From: Methylobacterium sp. B4
Lineage (GTDB): Bacteria; Pseudomonadota; Alphaproteobacteria; Rhizobiales; Beijerinckiaceae
NCBI RefSeq assembly: GCF_003201865.1
Contig: NZ_QJJJ01000012.1
Span: 1 to 64,000 of the forward strand
DNA length: 64,000 bases
Direction: 5' to 3'
The notes beneath the pieces are model-generated. The model was not told the origin of the DNA, did not search any database, and saw nothing but the letters and a program-made list of their open reading frames with translations. The translations under genes were made by a program, and so were the position numbers. Shown piece after piece: positions 26,051 to 35,376 of the stretch. How positions within the stretch are numbered: position 1 is the stretch's first letter; every line of letters starts with the position of its first letter.

Positions 26051-26505
26051 GGCCCGCCTCCCTGCGCGAGGTCGTCGAGCGGGCACGGGAGGACGGTGAC
26101 TGGGATCATCACCTGCAGAACTTCCTCGACGCCTTCTACGCCCGCGACGGCGATCTCACCGCCCAAGCCGCGATGATCGCCGAGGATCCCGGCTTTCTGG
26201 GGCAGGCCCAGCCGGATGCCTTCCTCGGCGGGGTCGGCGAGCATCTTGCCCGGCGCTGGCGCCTGCCGTCCATCCCGTCCTGGGTTCGCCACGAGGCGCG
26301 CTACCTCATGACCGCGATGTTCGTGCCGGACGAGCGGAACCTGCGCCACTATCTTCTCTGCGTGAGTCCGGTCTCGTTTCGCCCGCGCCAGATCTTCACC
26401 GGCCCCGATCCGCTCCAGCGCGCCCGCTTCCCCTACCATCGCGGCGTGATCCGGATGCCGTTGACCTTTCCGCCGAATCGGCAGGTGCCGGCCGGCGGCG
26501 CGTGA
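26047..26505 (+). CDS. Unknown partner protein of the nucleotidyltransferase module
   Basis: The 152-residue protein is acidic in the N-terminal half (LREVVERAREDGDWDHHLQNF) and has the segments LGGVGEHLARRWRLPSIPSW, RYLMTAMFVPDERNLRHYLL and PVSFRPRQIFTGPDPLQRARFP. I recall proteins of this pattern following DUF6036-type nucleotidyltransferases, so it is likely the other half of a two-gene, possibly toxin-antitoxin, unit. Translation is probably coupled, since ATG overlaps the preceding stop (ATGA). It is intact although its partner is broken. Which member would be toxic is not known. It converges with a DUF2059 gene, with the two stops adjacent (26505 and 26506). Confidence 0.65.
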   Translation: MRPASLREVVERAREDGDWDHHLQNFLDAFYARDGDLTAQAAMIAEDPGFLGQAQPDAFLGGVGEHLARRWRLPSIPSWVRHEARYLMTAMFVPDERNLRHYLLCVSPVSFRPRQIFTGPDPLQRARFPYHRGVIRMPLTFPPNRQVPAGGA

Positions 26506-27048
26506 TCAGCGCGGCTTGGCGCCGTCCGTCCAGCCATGGGCCGCGGCGGCCTTGGCGATCCGGTCCTTGATCTGCGGCATCAGCCCGCCCATCCATTGCT
26601 GCATGCCCGTCAGCATGGCCTGGCTCAGGAGCGGCTGCGCCTTCACGAGGTTCTTGCCCGCGGGGGTGGCGTAGAAGGCGGCGATCGCCTTCAGGTCCTC
26701 CTTGGTGAGGACGGAGGCAAAGGAGAGGGCCTGGATCGAGAGCAGGTCGTCGTAGTTCTCCGAGAGCGTCGGCATCACGACCTCGTCCACCATCACCTGG
26801 GCGCGCTGCGGGTCCTTGAGGCCCATCTGCTGCATCATCCCGCCCATCGGCGCCTTCATGGCCGCCAGCACGGCGGCCCGATCGCCCTGCGAGGCCGCGA
26901 CGACCTCGCGGGCGGCAGCCAGGCGCTCGGGGTCGGCGGTGACCTGCGAGGCGGCGGGGTTCGGCGGCGTCTGGGCCGTGGCCGGCATCGCGGCCGAGCC
27001 GAGCAGCAGGCCGAGGCAGCCCAGGCCGTGAAGGTAAACCGTCCGCAT
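26506..27048 (-). CDS. Exported DUF2059-type protein
   Basis: The 180-residue protein has a signal peptide (MRTVYLHGLGCLGLLLGSAAMPATAQ). The mature part resembles DUF2059: a helical Met-rich segment, then VVMPTLSENYDDLLSIQALSFASVLTKEDLKAIAAFYATPAGKNLV-like text with the signature T-x-E-[DE]-[LI]-x-x-[IL]-x-x-FY-x-[ST]-P-x-G. The family is periplasmic and helical, of unknown role. ATG at 27048 opens the signal peptide. The MBL hydrolase gene lies about 60 bases upstream on the same strand, so they may be co-transcribed. Confidence 0.82.
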   Translation of the reverse strand: MRTVYLHGLGCLGLLLGSAAMPATAQTPPNPAASQVTADPERLAAAREVVAASQGDRAAVLAAMKAPMGGMMQQMGLKDPQRAQVMVDEVVMPTLSENYDDLLSIQALSFASVLTKEDLKAIAAFYATPAGKNLVKAQPLLSQAMLTGMQQWMGGLMPQIKDRIAKAAAAHGWTDGAKPR

Positions 27049-27107
27049 GATGTGCTGCTTCCTCGATGGGCGTGGGGGGCGATGAAGACGCCAGATGGCC
27101 GGTGCTG

Positions 27108-27851
27108 TCAAAGCGCGAGCACGAGCCCGTCCTCGGCGGCGATGTAGCCCTCCGGCGGATGGGCGATCATCTCCGGGCTCATATGGGTGAGCATCAGGCG
27201 CTTCGCGCCGATCTCGGGGATCCGCCGCCGCAGCGTCGCCCAGTCGAGGTGGAACTTGACCGGCCGCTCCACGGTGTAGCCTTCCGCGATCAGCAGGTCC
27301 GCGTCCCGCCCGGCCTCGATGATCGCGTCCACCCATTCGGTGTCGCCCGTATAGCTCACGACCCGGCCCGCGCTCTCGATGCGCAGTGCGTGCGCGGGGG
27401 CGCCGGAGGGATGGCGCATCGTGAAGGCGGTGGCCTTGGCGCTTCCGGCCTCGACCGGCTGCCCGGCCTCCATCTCCACGACCTCGACCCTGAAGCGGCG
27501 CTCGGCGGTGCTGGAGCCGGGAAACAGCACTTCCATGGCTGCCGGCAGGCGCTCGGCCGTACCCGGCGGCCCGACGATGGTCAGCGGCTCGGTGCGCCCG
27601 CTGACGAGCTGCCCATCCAGGATCAGCCAGGGCAGGCCGCCGAAATGGTCGCCGTGGAGATGGGTGAGGAAGACCGTGCCGATGCGGTTCGGCGCGACGC
27701 CGAAGCGGCGGATCGCGATGAGCGAGGAGGCGCCGCAATCGATGAGGAAGGCGCTGCCGGAAGCATCGTCCTGCGGATCGACGTGGAAGCAGGTGTTGAA
27801 GCGTCCGCCGGAGCCGAAGGCGTCGCCGCAGCCGAGGACCTGGAGCCGCAT
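27108..27851 (-). CDS. MBL-fold metallo-hydrolase (RNase Z/PhnP-like)
   Basis: The 247-residue protein has the zinc signature HxHxDH in THLHGDHFGGLPW. It opens LQVLGCGDAFGSGGRFNTCF, similar to RNase Z, PhnP and PQQ-related hydrolases. Further metal-site segments are VSYTGDTEW and LTHMSPEM, with conserved Asp and His. The substrate is unknown: tRNA 3' end processing is less likely because the RNase Z flexible arm is not seen, while a phosphodiesterase or lactonase role is possible. The length fits small MBL enzymes. It is cytoplasmic (no signal). It is upstream of the DUF2059 gene on the same strand. Confidence 0.85.
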   Translation of the reverse strand: MRLQVLGCGDAFGSGGRFNTCFHVDPQDDASGSAFLIDCGASSLIAIRRFGVAPNRIGTVFLTHLHGDHFGGLPWLILDGQLVSGRTEPLTIVGPPGTAERLPAAMEVLFPGSSTAERRFRVEVVEMEAGQPVEAGSAKATAFTMRHPSGAPAHALRIESAGRVVSYTGDTEWVDAIIEAGRDADLLIAEGYTVERPVKFHLDWATLRRRIPEIGAKRLMLTHMSPEMIAHPPEGYIAAEDGLVLAL

Positions 27852-28159
27852 GGATTCTCCCTCCCGTGTCCGTCACGGCCTTCGATGTCGGTCGCCGGCC
27901 CCCGCCGGCAAGAGGTGGTGGTGCGAAGGGACGGCGAGGCGTTCCGCTCTCACCCGAGACCGATGCGGCGCATCTGCGCAGTCCTATCGGTGTGGATACT
28001 CGGGGGAGGCGCAGGATTGTCTTCCGAGGCTCGGTTAGGGTTCGGGGCCGGGCGATGCCCGCCGCCTTTCGATAGGGCGAGGACTCGGCCGGATAGCCTG
28101 CCCGCTCGGATGCGGAATCCGCTCCGCGACGATCGCCCCCCCTCGAACCCTCCGGACCC

Positions 28160-29308
28160 ATGTCGATCCCGCCCCACCCCATGCCCTCCGTGATCCGCTC
28201 GGCCGCAGCCGAAGCCGCGGGCGCCCTTCCGGCCGGAGCCGCCGGGCTGATCGACCGGATCTACGAGGCGGCGGCGGTGCCCGAATTGTGGCGTCAGGTG
28301 CTGGCGGACCTCGCCCGGTTCGCGGGAGCCCCGCAGGCGGTGATGGTCGTCACGAGCGGCACTCATTTCCGCGGCTGGGTGACGTCCTCGCCCGAGTTCG
28401 ACGAGTTGGTGCTCACCCATTTCGAGCGCTTCCCCGACAACGTCCGCTTCGGGCGGCTGCTCGGGATGCGCCATCCCGGCTTCCTGACCGATCTCGACGT
28501 GGTGTCGGCCGAGGAGGTGGCGGCGTTGCCGCTCTATCAGGACTTCCTGATTCCTGCGGGTTACGGCGCGGGCACGGCGACGGTGGTGCTGGCGCCGAGC
28601 GGCGACAGCGTCATCGTCCATTGCGAGCGGTCCCGGGCAGCGGGCGATTTCGGGCCGGACACGATCGCCGATCTCGATACCCTGCGCCCGCACCTCGCCC
28701 GGGCCTCCCTGCTCTCGGCCCGCCTGGAGATGGAGAGGGTCACCACCACGACGCAGACGCTCGAAGCACTCGGCCTGCCCGCCGCGGTGCTCGGCAGCGG
28801 CGGGCGCCTCATCGGCGCCAATCCCTCCCTCGTGGCGATGATGCCGCACACCCTGAGCGACCAGCCCACGCGTCTCGCCGCCGTCGATCCCGCTGCCGAC
28901 AAGCTCCTGCGCGAGGCGGTGGAGCGCCCGGCAGAAGAGCGGTCGGTGCGCTCGATTCCGATCGCGGCGCGCGAGGAGCGGCCCCCGGTCATCCTGCACC
29001 TCGTGCCGATCCGCGGCGCGGCCCACGATGTCTTCGCCCGCGCCCGCTTCGTGCTCGTCGCCACCCCGGTCGTCGCCCGCGACGTGCCGGGCGCGGAGGT
29101 GGTCCAGGGCCTGTTCGACCTGACGCCGGCCGAAGCCCGGCTCGCCGCCCTGATCGCGGCGGGCGACGCGCCGATCCCGGCCGCGGCCAAGCTCGGCATC
29201 ACGCCCAACACCGCCCGCACGGTGCTCAAGCGCGTGTTCCAGAAGACCGGCGTCTCGCGTCAGGCCGAACTCGTCGGCCTGCTCGCGGGCACGGCGCTGC
29301 CGCGATAG
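28160..29308 (+). CDS. LuxR-type HTH transcriptional regulator with large sensor domain
   Basis: The 382-residue protein has a C-terminal LuxR helix-turn-helix in the last 60 residues (FDLTPAEARLAALIAAGDAP to NTARTVLKRVFQKTGVSRQAEL). The N-terminal 300 residues have no receiver motifs; they look like PAS/GAF-type folds (LIDRIYEAAAVPELWRQVL near the start and LPAAVLGSGGRLIGANPSLV in the middle). Such proteins, often annotated helix-turn-helix regulators, recur in many copies in Methylobacterium. No quorum-sensing autoinducer signature is seen. It lies alone, with DAHP synthase downstream about 180 bases. Confidence 0.82.
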   Translation: MSIPPHPMPSVIRSAAAEAAGALPAGAAGLIDRIYEAAAVPELWRQVLADLARFAGAPQAVMVVTSGTHFRGWVTSSPEFDELVLTHFERFPDNVRFGRLLGMRHPGFLTDLDVVSAEEVAALPLYQDFLIPAGYGAGTATVVLAPSGDSVIVHCERSRAAGDFGPDTIADLDTLRPHLARASLLSARLEMERVTTTTQTLEALGLPAAVLGSGGRLIGANPSLVAMMPHTLSDQPTRLAAVDPAADKLLREAVERPAEERSVRSIPIAAREERPPVILHLVPIRGAAHDVFARARFVLVATPVVARDVPGAEVVQGLFDLTPAEARLAALIAAGDAPIPAAAKLGITPNTARTVLKRVFQKTGVSRQAELVGLLAGTALPR

Positions 29309-29486
29309 ATCCGTGCCGCTCGCTCGCGTTCGACGAAAAGATCCGCTGTTCCGAGGTCGGCGGAGACTTGCGGGACTCGCAGGCCTCGCCGCTCGCAACT
29401 TGCAAAGATCCGCTCTATAAGCCCGGCTTCGCGCGAGGCGGGAGGGCCCGCGCGCATCACCCGGTGGGGTGAGCGGAGAGAAGATC

Positions 29487-30869
29487 ATGGCCGAGCGGTG
29501 GACCCCCAAAACCTGGCGCAACCTGCCGATCCAGCAGGTCCCGTCCTATCCGGACGCGGGCGCTCTCCAGGCCGTCGAGGCGCAGCTCGCGAGCTTTCCG
29601 CCGCTGGTTTTTGCCGGTGAGGCCCGCAAGCTCAAGGCGGCCTTGGCGCGCGTCGGGGCGGGCGAGGCCTTCCTCCTGCAAGGTGGCGACTGCGCCGAGA
29701 GCTTCGACGAGCACTCGGCCGACAACATCCGCGATTTCTTCCGCGTCTTCCTGCAGATGGCGATGGTGCTCACCTTCGCGGGCGGCTCGCCCGTGGTGAA
29801 GGTCGGACGCATCGCCGGGCAGTTCGCCAAGCCGCGCTCCTCGCCGACGGAGACGCTCGACGGGGTGTCGCTGCCGAGCTACCGCGGCGACATCGTCAAC
29901 GGCCTGACCTTCACCGACGAGGCCCGGATCCCCGATCCGAAGCGGCAGCTCGAAGCCTACCGGCAATCGGCGGCGACGCTGAACCTGCTGCGCGCCTTCG
30001 CCACCGGCGGCTACGCCAACCTCGAGAACGCGCATCGCTGGATGCTCGGCTTCGTCAAGGACAGCCCGCAATCCTCGCGCTACCGCGACGTGGCGGAGCG
30101 GATGTCGGACGCGCTCGACTTCATGCGCGCCATCGGCATCAACCCGGAGACGCACCAGGAGGTCCGCACCACGGACTTCTACACCAGCCACGAGGCGCTG
30201 CTGCTCGGCTACGAGGAGTCGCTGACCCGCGTCGATTCGACGAGCGGCGACTGGTACGCCACCTCCGGCCACATGCTCTGGATCGGCGACCGCACCCGCC
30301 AGCCGGACCACGCCCACGTCGAATATGCCCGCGGCATCAAGAACCCGATCGGCCTCAAATGCGGGCCCTCGACCACGGCCGAGGGGCTGATCCGCCTGAT
30401 CGACCTCCTCAATCCGGAGAACGAGGCCGGCCGCCTCAGCCTGATCTGCCGCTTCGGCGCGGACAAGGTCGGCGACCACCTGCCGGGGCTGATCCGCACC
30501 GTGCAGCGCGAGGGCCGCAACGTGGTGTGGGTCTGCGATCCGATGCACGGCAACACCATCGCCGCCGGCCGTTACAAGACCCGGCCGTTCGAGCGGGTGA
30601 TGCAGGAGATCGAGGGCTTCTTCGGCGTGCACCGCGCGGAAGGCACGATCGCCGGCGGCATCCATCTGGAGATGACCGGCAAGGACGTCACCGAGTGCAC
30701 GGGCGGCGCCCGGGCGTTGACGGCCGACGACCTTCAGGACCGCTACCACACCTATTGCGACCCGCGCCTCAACGCGGAGCAGGCGCTGGAAGTGGCCTTC
30801 CTGACCGCCGAACTGGTCAAGCGCGAGCGCGCCGAGATCGAGCGCCCGCGCCTCGACGCGGCTGAATAG
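29487..30869 (+). CDS. aroG: Class II DAHP synthase
   Basis: The 460-residue enzyme joins PEP and erythrose-4-phosphate to give 3-deoxy-D-arabino-heptulosonate-7-phosphate, the entry to the shikimate pathway. Plant-like class II signatures are clear: [73 protein letters not shown] and [23 protein letters not shown] at 29487 is preceded by GGAGAG. A GTG 18 bases upstream is the alternative. The gene is followed by a strong hairpin at 30915-30952. A TCGCAA-17-TATAAG promoter candidate ends at 29421. Symbol by convention; aroF is also used. Confidence 0.94.
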   Translation: MAERWTPKTWRNLPIQQVPSYPDAGALQAVEAQLASFPPLVFAGEARKLKAALARVGAGEAFLLQGGDCAESFDEHSADNIRDFFRVFLQMAMVLTFAGGSPVVKVGRIAGQFAKPRSSPTETLDGVSLPSYRGDIVNGLTFTDEARIPDPKRQLEAYRQSAATLNLLRAFATGGYANLENAHRWMLGFVKDSPQSSRYRDVAERMSDALDFMRAIGINPETHQEVRTTDFYTSHEALLLGYEESLTRVDSTSGDWYATSGHMLWIGDRTRQPDHAHVEYARGIKNPIGLKCGPSTTAEGLIRLIDLLNPENEAGRLSLICRFGADKVGDHLPGLIRTVQREGRNVVWVCDPMHGNTIAAGRYKTRPFERVMQEIEGFFGVHRAEGTIAGGIHLEMTGKDVTECTGGARALTADDLQDRYHTYCDPRLNAEQALEVAFLTAELVKRERAEIERPRLDAAE

Positions 30870-30914
30870 GGCTCCCTCCGCAGGGGCTCGCCGCTCGCCG
30901 GACGGGTAAAGCAA

Positions 30915-30952
30915 AAGGGGCGGACGCGATCACGGGATCGCGTCCGCCCCTT
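30915..30952 (+). terminator. Strong hairpin after DAHP synthase
   Basis: A perfect 17-base stem: AAGGGGCGGACGCGATC (30915-30931) with GATCGCGTCCGCCCCTT (30936-30952), loop of four bases. It starts 46 bases after the stop. A/A at the 5' foot and T/T at the 3' foot fit a bidirectional intrinsic terminator, although the U tract is short (TTCG). Confidence 0.75.
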
Positions 30953-31070
30953 CGCGTTCGAGGGGAGGGCCGCGAACGGGCACGCCCCGGCCGAGAAATC
31001 GTCGGCGAAGCACCACATCGGCCCGCGTCAAGAATGTTTCTGCGGTCCAAGCTTGGTTAACGCTTCGTGC

Positions 31071-31301
31071 ATGATCGGTTTCGGGGACGGCATGGCGGCG
31101 CGGGCAATCAGGAAGACCTCACAGATCCGCAAGCTCTGGCCGGGCCGGGACGTGCGATCGCCCCCCGCCGCGCCCCCGCCGCCGGAGCGGGCCGATCCCT
31201 CCTTGGGCGAAGGGCCGGCGAAGCCGTCCCCGCACGAACTCACCGCGCACGAACTCATCGCCATGGCCCGCTCCGCCCGCTCGCGCCGCAGCCCCGCCTG
31301 A
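31071..31301 (+). CDS. Possible small basic protein
   Basis: A 76-residue frame starts MIGFGDGMAARAIRK, then has a basic segment (KTSQIRKLWPGRD), a Pro-rich stretch and a helical end (HELTAHELIAMARSARSRR). Third positions are mostly G or C as in real genes here. No motif is known. Overlapping frames on the other strand are also open, so it may not be real. The flanking stretches 30953-31070 and 31302-31491 show nothing else. Confidence 0.35.
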   Translation: MIGFGDGMAARAIRKTSQIRKLWPGRDVRSPPAAPPPPERADPSLGEGPAKPSPHELTAHELIAMARSARSRRSPA

Positions 31302-31491
31302 GAACAGCCTCGTGCCGCGACGCTTCGCGCAACGCCGTGCAATCAGCCCGCCTCCCCGCCGCGGATCCGGCCCGGGAGGCCCACGATGTGTGCGCTCGGC
31401 TTCATGGGCGTAACGCTGCCGCGTCAGGCCGGAGAACGCGCTCGCCCCCACTCGGGGGCGGCATGGGCTCGGCCGCGCGACGGCGTCGGGA

Positions 31492-32508
31492 TCACGGCTT
31501 GCCGAGTGTCAAGGTTCCGTCGTTCATGAAGGAGAAGACGACTCCGTGCTCGCGAAGGGCCGCGAGCGCCGAGCCGCGGGCGTGCCCGGACGCGCTCGCA
31601 TCGTCGTCTTCCAGTCGGCGGACCGTCGAGTAGGACAGCCGGGCGGCGGCGGCGAGTTCGTGCATCGACCAGCCGAGCAGGGCACGCCCGGCCCGCAGGT
31701 GCCGGCCCTGGACGAAGCGTTCCAGGCTGTCGCGCATCGCGCTGGGCGCGCTTCCCGCCAAGTGGAGCGGGGCGATGTAGTTCATCCATCTCTCGATGCC
31801 GCCGCCAGGGCCGAACATCGGCACCATGACCATGCGGTAGGGGATGGTCTCGCCGCTCGCCAACAGGAGGCGCGGCTGGGTGTGGACGACCTGCTTGGTG
31901 AGATAGAGTTCCCGTCCGTGGTCGCGCCAGCGCGCGCGCTCCTCCTTCAGGACGGGCAGGGTCGGCTCGTCGAGCAGAACCTGCTTCGGCTGGCCGACCA
32001 GTTCCAGCCATTCGGGCGAGAAGTCGGTGTAGGGGTAGTTCAGCGTCACGGAGGTGAAGGCGCCGGCCTGCTCGAAGATCTTCCGCTTGCGCCGCCGCTC
32101 CGCCGCCTGCGCCCGCGCCAGGATCTCGCGGTCGCTCACGTCGAGCAGCACGCCTATGGCCTGGACCGGGCGCCCATCCGGTGCCGCGACGATCTCGCCG
32201 CGGCTCATCACGGTGCGCAGCGTCCCGTCCGGGCGGAGGATGCGAAAGGTCTGCTGGGCCATCCGGCCCGCCTGCAGCATGTCCGCGGACGAGACGACGC
32301 CGGCGCAATCCTCCGGGTGAACGAGTGCGAGCAGGAGGTCGTACGCAGCCCGGGTCGAGCCGGAATCGAGGCCGAGGATGCGGAACAGGCCGGGCGACCA
32401 GATGTGCTCGTTCGTGGCGAAGGTCCAAGACCACGTCCCGGTCAGCCCGAAGCCTTTCACCATCCTGAGGATGTTGTGAGGCAACGGAGAACTTGCGGTC
32501 TGGAGCAT
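31492..32508 (-). CDS. PAS-domain regulator with C-terminal XRE-like helix-turn-helix
   Basis: The 338-residue protein has a first PAS domain (about 18-130: FGLTGTWSWTFATNEHIWSP, VHPEDCAGVV, FRILRPDGTLR). A second PAS-like region comes next (about 145-260: FTSVTLNYPYTDFSPEWLEL). The C-terminus has a small helix-turn-helix (about 275-330: LRAGRALLGWSMHELAAAARLSYSTVRRLE), similar to XRE repressors with a W-S-x-x-x-L-A pattern. It could sense a small molecule or redox state; no haem or flavin residues can be assigned. ATG at 32508 is chosen. A GTG at 32625 would add 39 residues with no domain. Confidence 0.72.
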   Translation of the reverse strand: MLQTASSPLPHNILRMVKGFGLTGTWSWTFATNEHIWSPGLFRILGLDSGSTRAAYDLLLALVHPEDCAGVVSSADMLQAGRMAQQTFRILRPDGTLRTVMSRGEIVAAPDGRPVQAIGVLLDVSDREILARAQAAERRRKRKIFEQAGAFTSVTLNYPYTDFSPEWLELVGQPKQVLLDEPTLPVLKEERARWRDHGRELYLTKQVVHTQPRLLLASGETIPYRMVMVPMFGPGGGIERWMNYIAPLHLAGSAPSAMRDSLERFVQGRHLRAGRALLGWSMHELAAAARLSYSTVRRLEDDDASASGHARGSALAALREHGVVFSFMNDGTLTLGKP

Positions 32509-32916
32509 CGCCGGCACGTGTCGACCGATATCGGGCGAATTTGCGTCCGCTCGCGACTTCGTTATCTGCCCGTTTGCACCTTGGCTGGAAAGCGGCTTTT
32601 GCAGTCCCGGAACAAGCCTTGCCACGCTGAAAATGCATTATGTATCAGCAAGCAGGTGCGGCTGCCGAACAGCTTGGCATGTCGGCTGTGTTGGAGAGGC
32701 GGAAGGCCTTCTGCGCCTCCGTCAGCAAGATAACGTTGCCGCTTGGTCCGGCTGTAGCGCTGCGCGCATCGCGCGAGGAATCGGGCAGCGGTGGATAGCC
32801 GAGGCGGCGCCCCCACCGGCAGCCGTGACGAAGCCGCTCCCGGCGGCGCGGGCCGGCCTGCCGGGCCCGCGGGCTCGGGATCACCGCCGACGAGGATGCG
32901 GGCGGAGGCGCGTCGG
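32509..32916. other. Intergenic region, no gene supported
   Basis: About 400 bases lie between a PAS regulator start and the stop of the next minus-strand gene. It contains an A/T-richer patch around 32625-32660 (AATGCATTATGTATCAGC) that may hold the regulator's promoter. No RNA gene, strong hairpin or repeat was seen. Confidence 0.4.
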
Positions 32917-33462
32917 TTACTGCACCAGCGCGAGGCGCCCACGGACGGAGGGGGTGTCGGTCCGGATCGGCGGCTCGGCGTGGCCGGCGAAGAAGTCCTC
33001 GACCATCTCCCGCAGCACCTCGGCGAGGTCGCCGCCACGATCCACCTCGACATGCACGTCGTTGCCGACGGAGCGGCCGAGGCCCGGCGCGGCGCTGCTC
33101 ACCAGCGCGACGAGCCGCTCGTTATACTCCGCCCCGAGCCCCGTCACGGCGATGAAGTTGCGCCCGCCCAGGACGGGGCCGTACTTCACGATGATGCGGT
33201 GTTCGTGGTCGGAGCCGTCCTGCAGCGTGGCGGTGACGCTGACGAAGTCGTCGCGATCCACCTCCGGGCTGGAGCACACGATCCGGCCATGCTCGATGCC
33301 GTCCTCCTCCAGAACTTCGGCCATGAGGGTGAGGGCTTCCGTGATCGGCGTGAGCGCCCGCGTCCCCTCTTGGAGAAGCTGGGCACGGACCCGGTTCTTC
33401 TGTGCGTCGGCCGCCCGAAGGCGGGCGCGAAAGCGATTCTTGATGTCGAAGGGGTTCGTCAT
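32917..33462 (-). CDS. Hypothetical cytoplasmic protein
   Basis: The 181-residue protein has no signal peptide or membrane segment. The first 45 residues are basic and helical (IKNRFRARLRAADAQKNRVR). The middle is beta-rich (DFVSVTATLQDGSDHEHRII, VKYGPVLGGRNFIAV) and the C-terminus alternates charge (VEVDRGGDLAEVLREMVEDF). The codon bias is that of real genes. I do not recognise a family. It is divergent from the yicC-gmk pair by about 300 bases. The short intergenic region upstream has an A/T-richer patch. Confidence 0.65.
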   Translation of the reverse strand: MTNPFDIKNRFRARLRAADAQKNRVRAQLLQEGTRALTPITEALTLMAEVLEEDGIEHGRIVCSSPEVDRDDFVSVTATLQDGSDHEHRIIVKYGPVLGGRNFIAVTGLGAEYNERLVALVSSAAPGLGRSVGNDVHVEVDRGGDLAEVLREMVEDFFAGHAEPPIRTDTPSVRGRLALVQ

Positions 33463-33770
33463 GGAGGGGCCCCGTCTCGAATGTTCGGTGGTGCCGGATT
33501 GATTCCAAAGCTATGAAGCTGACCAATAAACGTCAAGCTGATGCACAGTATTCATGCCTGCTTCGACGGTGAGCTATTGCACGCTTCCATGGCTTGCCCA
33601 ATTTTTGAGCAAAATGTTCCGCGTCGATATTTGCTGCGTCGCACGCGGGGGCTCGATCGTGGCCGACCGCAAGGCAGCGGCCGCGCATTGCGCCCTCTCG
33701 GGGAAAACGCGTATCCGAGGTGCCTGTTGTCCGCCCCGCACCGCGGGGACGAGCCGGGAGAGAGGCGGAG
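33463..33770. other. Divergent promoter region
   Basis: This 308-base gap separates the hypothetical minus-strand gene from yicC. It is A/T-richer than its surroundings between 33490 and 33640 (for instance GCCCAATTTTTGAGCAAAATG), which fits divergent promoters. No convincing -35/-10 pair with correct spacing is assigned, and no gene is supported. Confidence 0.4.
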
Positions 33771-34655
33771 TTGAGCGCCACCATCGCGAGCATGACGGGC
33801 TTTGCCCGCGCCGCCGGCACCACCGGTCCGGTTCAGTGGCTCTGGGAGATCCGCTCCGTGAACGGGCGCGGGCTCGACATCCGAGTGCGGGTGCCGAACG
33901 GCTTCGAGGCGGCGGGCGAGGCCGTCCGCGCCGGCCTGTCCAAGGCGCTCTCCCGCGGCCAGTGTCAGCTCGGCCTCACCCTGACGCGCCCCGAGGCCGG
34001 GGTGCGGGTGCGCATCGACGAGGATCTGCTCGCGCGCCTCGCCGCGGCGGTGGCCCGGGTGCCGCGCCCCGAGGGCGTCGGCCCCGCCACCCTCGACGGG
34101 TTGCTCGCCCTGCGCGGCGTCGTCGAGACGGAGGTCGAGGCCGGCGCCGATCCCGACCGGCTCAACCGTGATCTCGCCGCCGGCGCCGAGCGCTTGGTCG
34201 CCGACCTCGTCGCCGCACGTCGGGCGGAGGGCGCGGCGCTGCGCAGCATCGTGGAGGACCAGCTCGGCCAGATCGCCCGCCTGACGCAGGCGGCCGAGGA
34301 TTGCCCGGCCCGCCGGCCCGAGGCCGTGCGCGCCCGCCTCGCGGAAGCCGTGGCGGCGCTCGCGGGCGCCGGCGGCCTCGACGCCGACCGGCTGCACCAG
34401 GAGGCGGTGCTGCTTGCCGCTAAGGCGGACGTGCGCGAGGAACTCGACCGGCTGCGCGCCCATCTCGCCGCCGCGGGCGAGCTGCTGGCCCAGGGCGGCG
34501 CGATCGGCCGGCGGCTCGACTTCCTGGCGCAGGAGCTGGGCCGCGAGGCCAACACGCTCTGCGCCAAGGCCGGCGACATCAGCCTGTCGCGGATCGGACT
34601 CGACTTGAAGGCCGTGGTGGAGCAATTCCGCGAGCAGGTGCAGAACGTCGAGTGA
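33771..34655 (+). CDS. yicC: YicC-family endoribonuclease
   Basis: The 294-residue protein starts LSATIASMTGFARAAG; SMTGFAR is the family's hallmark N-terminus. The conserved EIRSVNGRGLDIRVRVPNGF follows. The C-terminal domain has REELDRLRAHL, GRRLDFLAQELGREANTLCAKAGD and the end LKAVVEQFREQVQNVE. YicC proteins are reported RNA endonucleases of the YicC/YloC family. TTG at 33771 is chosen (GGAGAGAGGCGGAG before it). ATG at 33792 would cut the family's first residues. gmk follows by 34 bases, a common pairing, so the two genes are probably one operon. Confidence 0.9.
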   Translation: MSATIASMTGFARAAGTTGPVQWLWEIRSVNGRGLDIRVRVPNGFEAAGEAVRAGLSKALSRGQCQLGLTLTRPEAGVRVRIDEDLLARLAAAVARVPRPEGVGPATLDGLLALRGVVETEVEAGADPDRLNRDLAAGAERLVADLVAARRAEGAALRSIVEDQLGQIARLTQAAEDCPARRPEAVRARLAEAVAALAGAGGLDADRLHQEAVLLAAKADVREELDRLRAHLAAAGELLAQGGAIGRRLDFLAQELGREANTLCAKAGDISLSRIGLDLKAVVEQFREQVQNVE

Positions 34656-34689
34656 GGACGTTCGACGTGCGCAGCGGAGAGGACGGTCG

Positions 34690-35361
<672 letters not shown>

Positions 35362-35376
35362 GGAGCGGAGGGCGGC

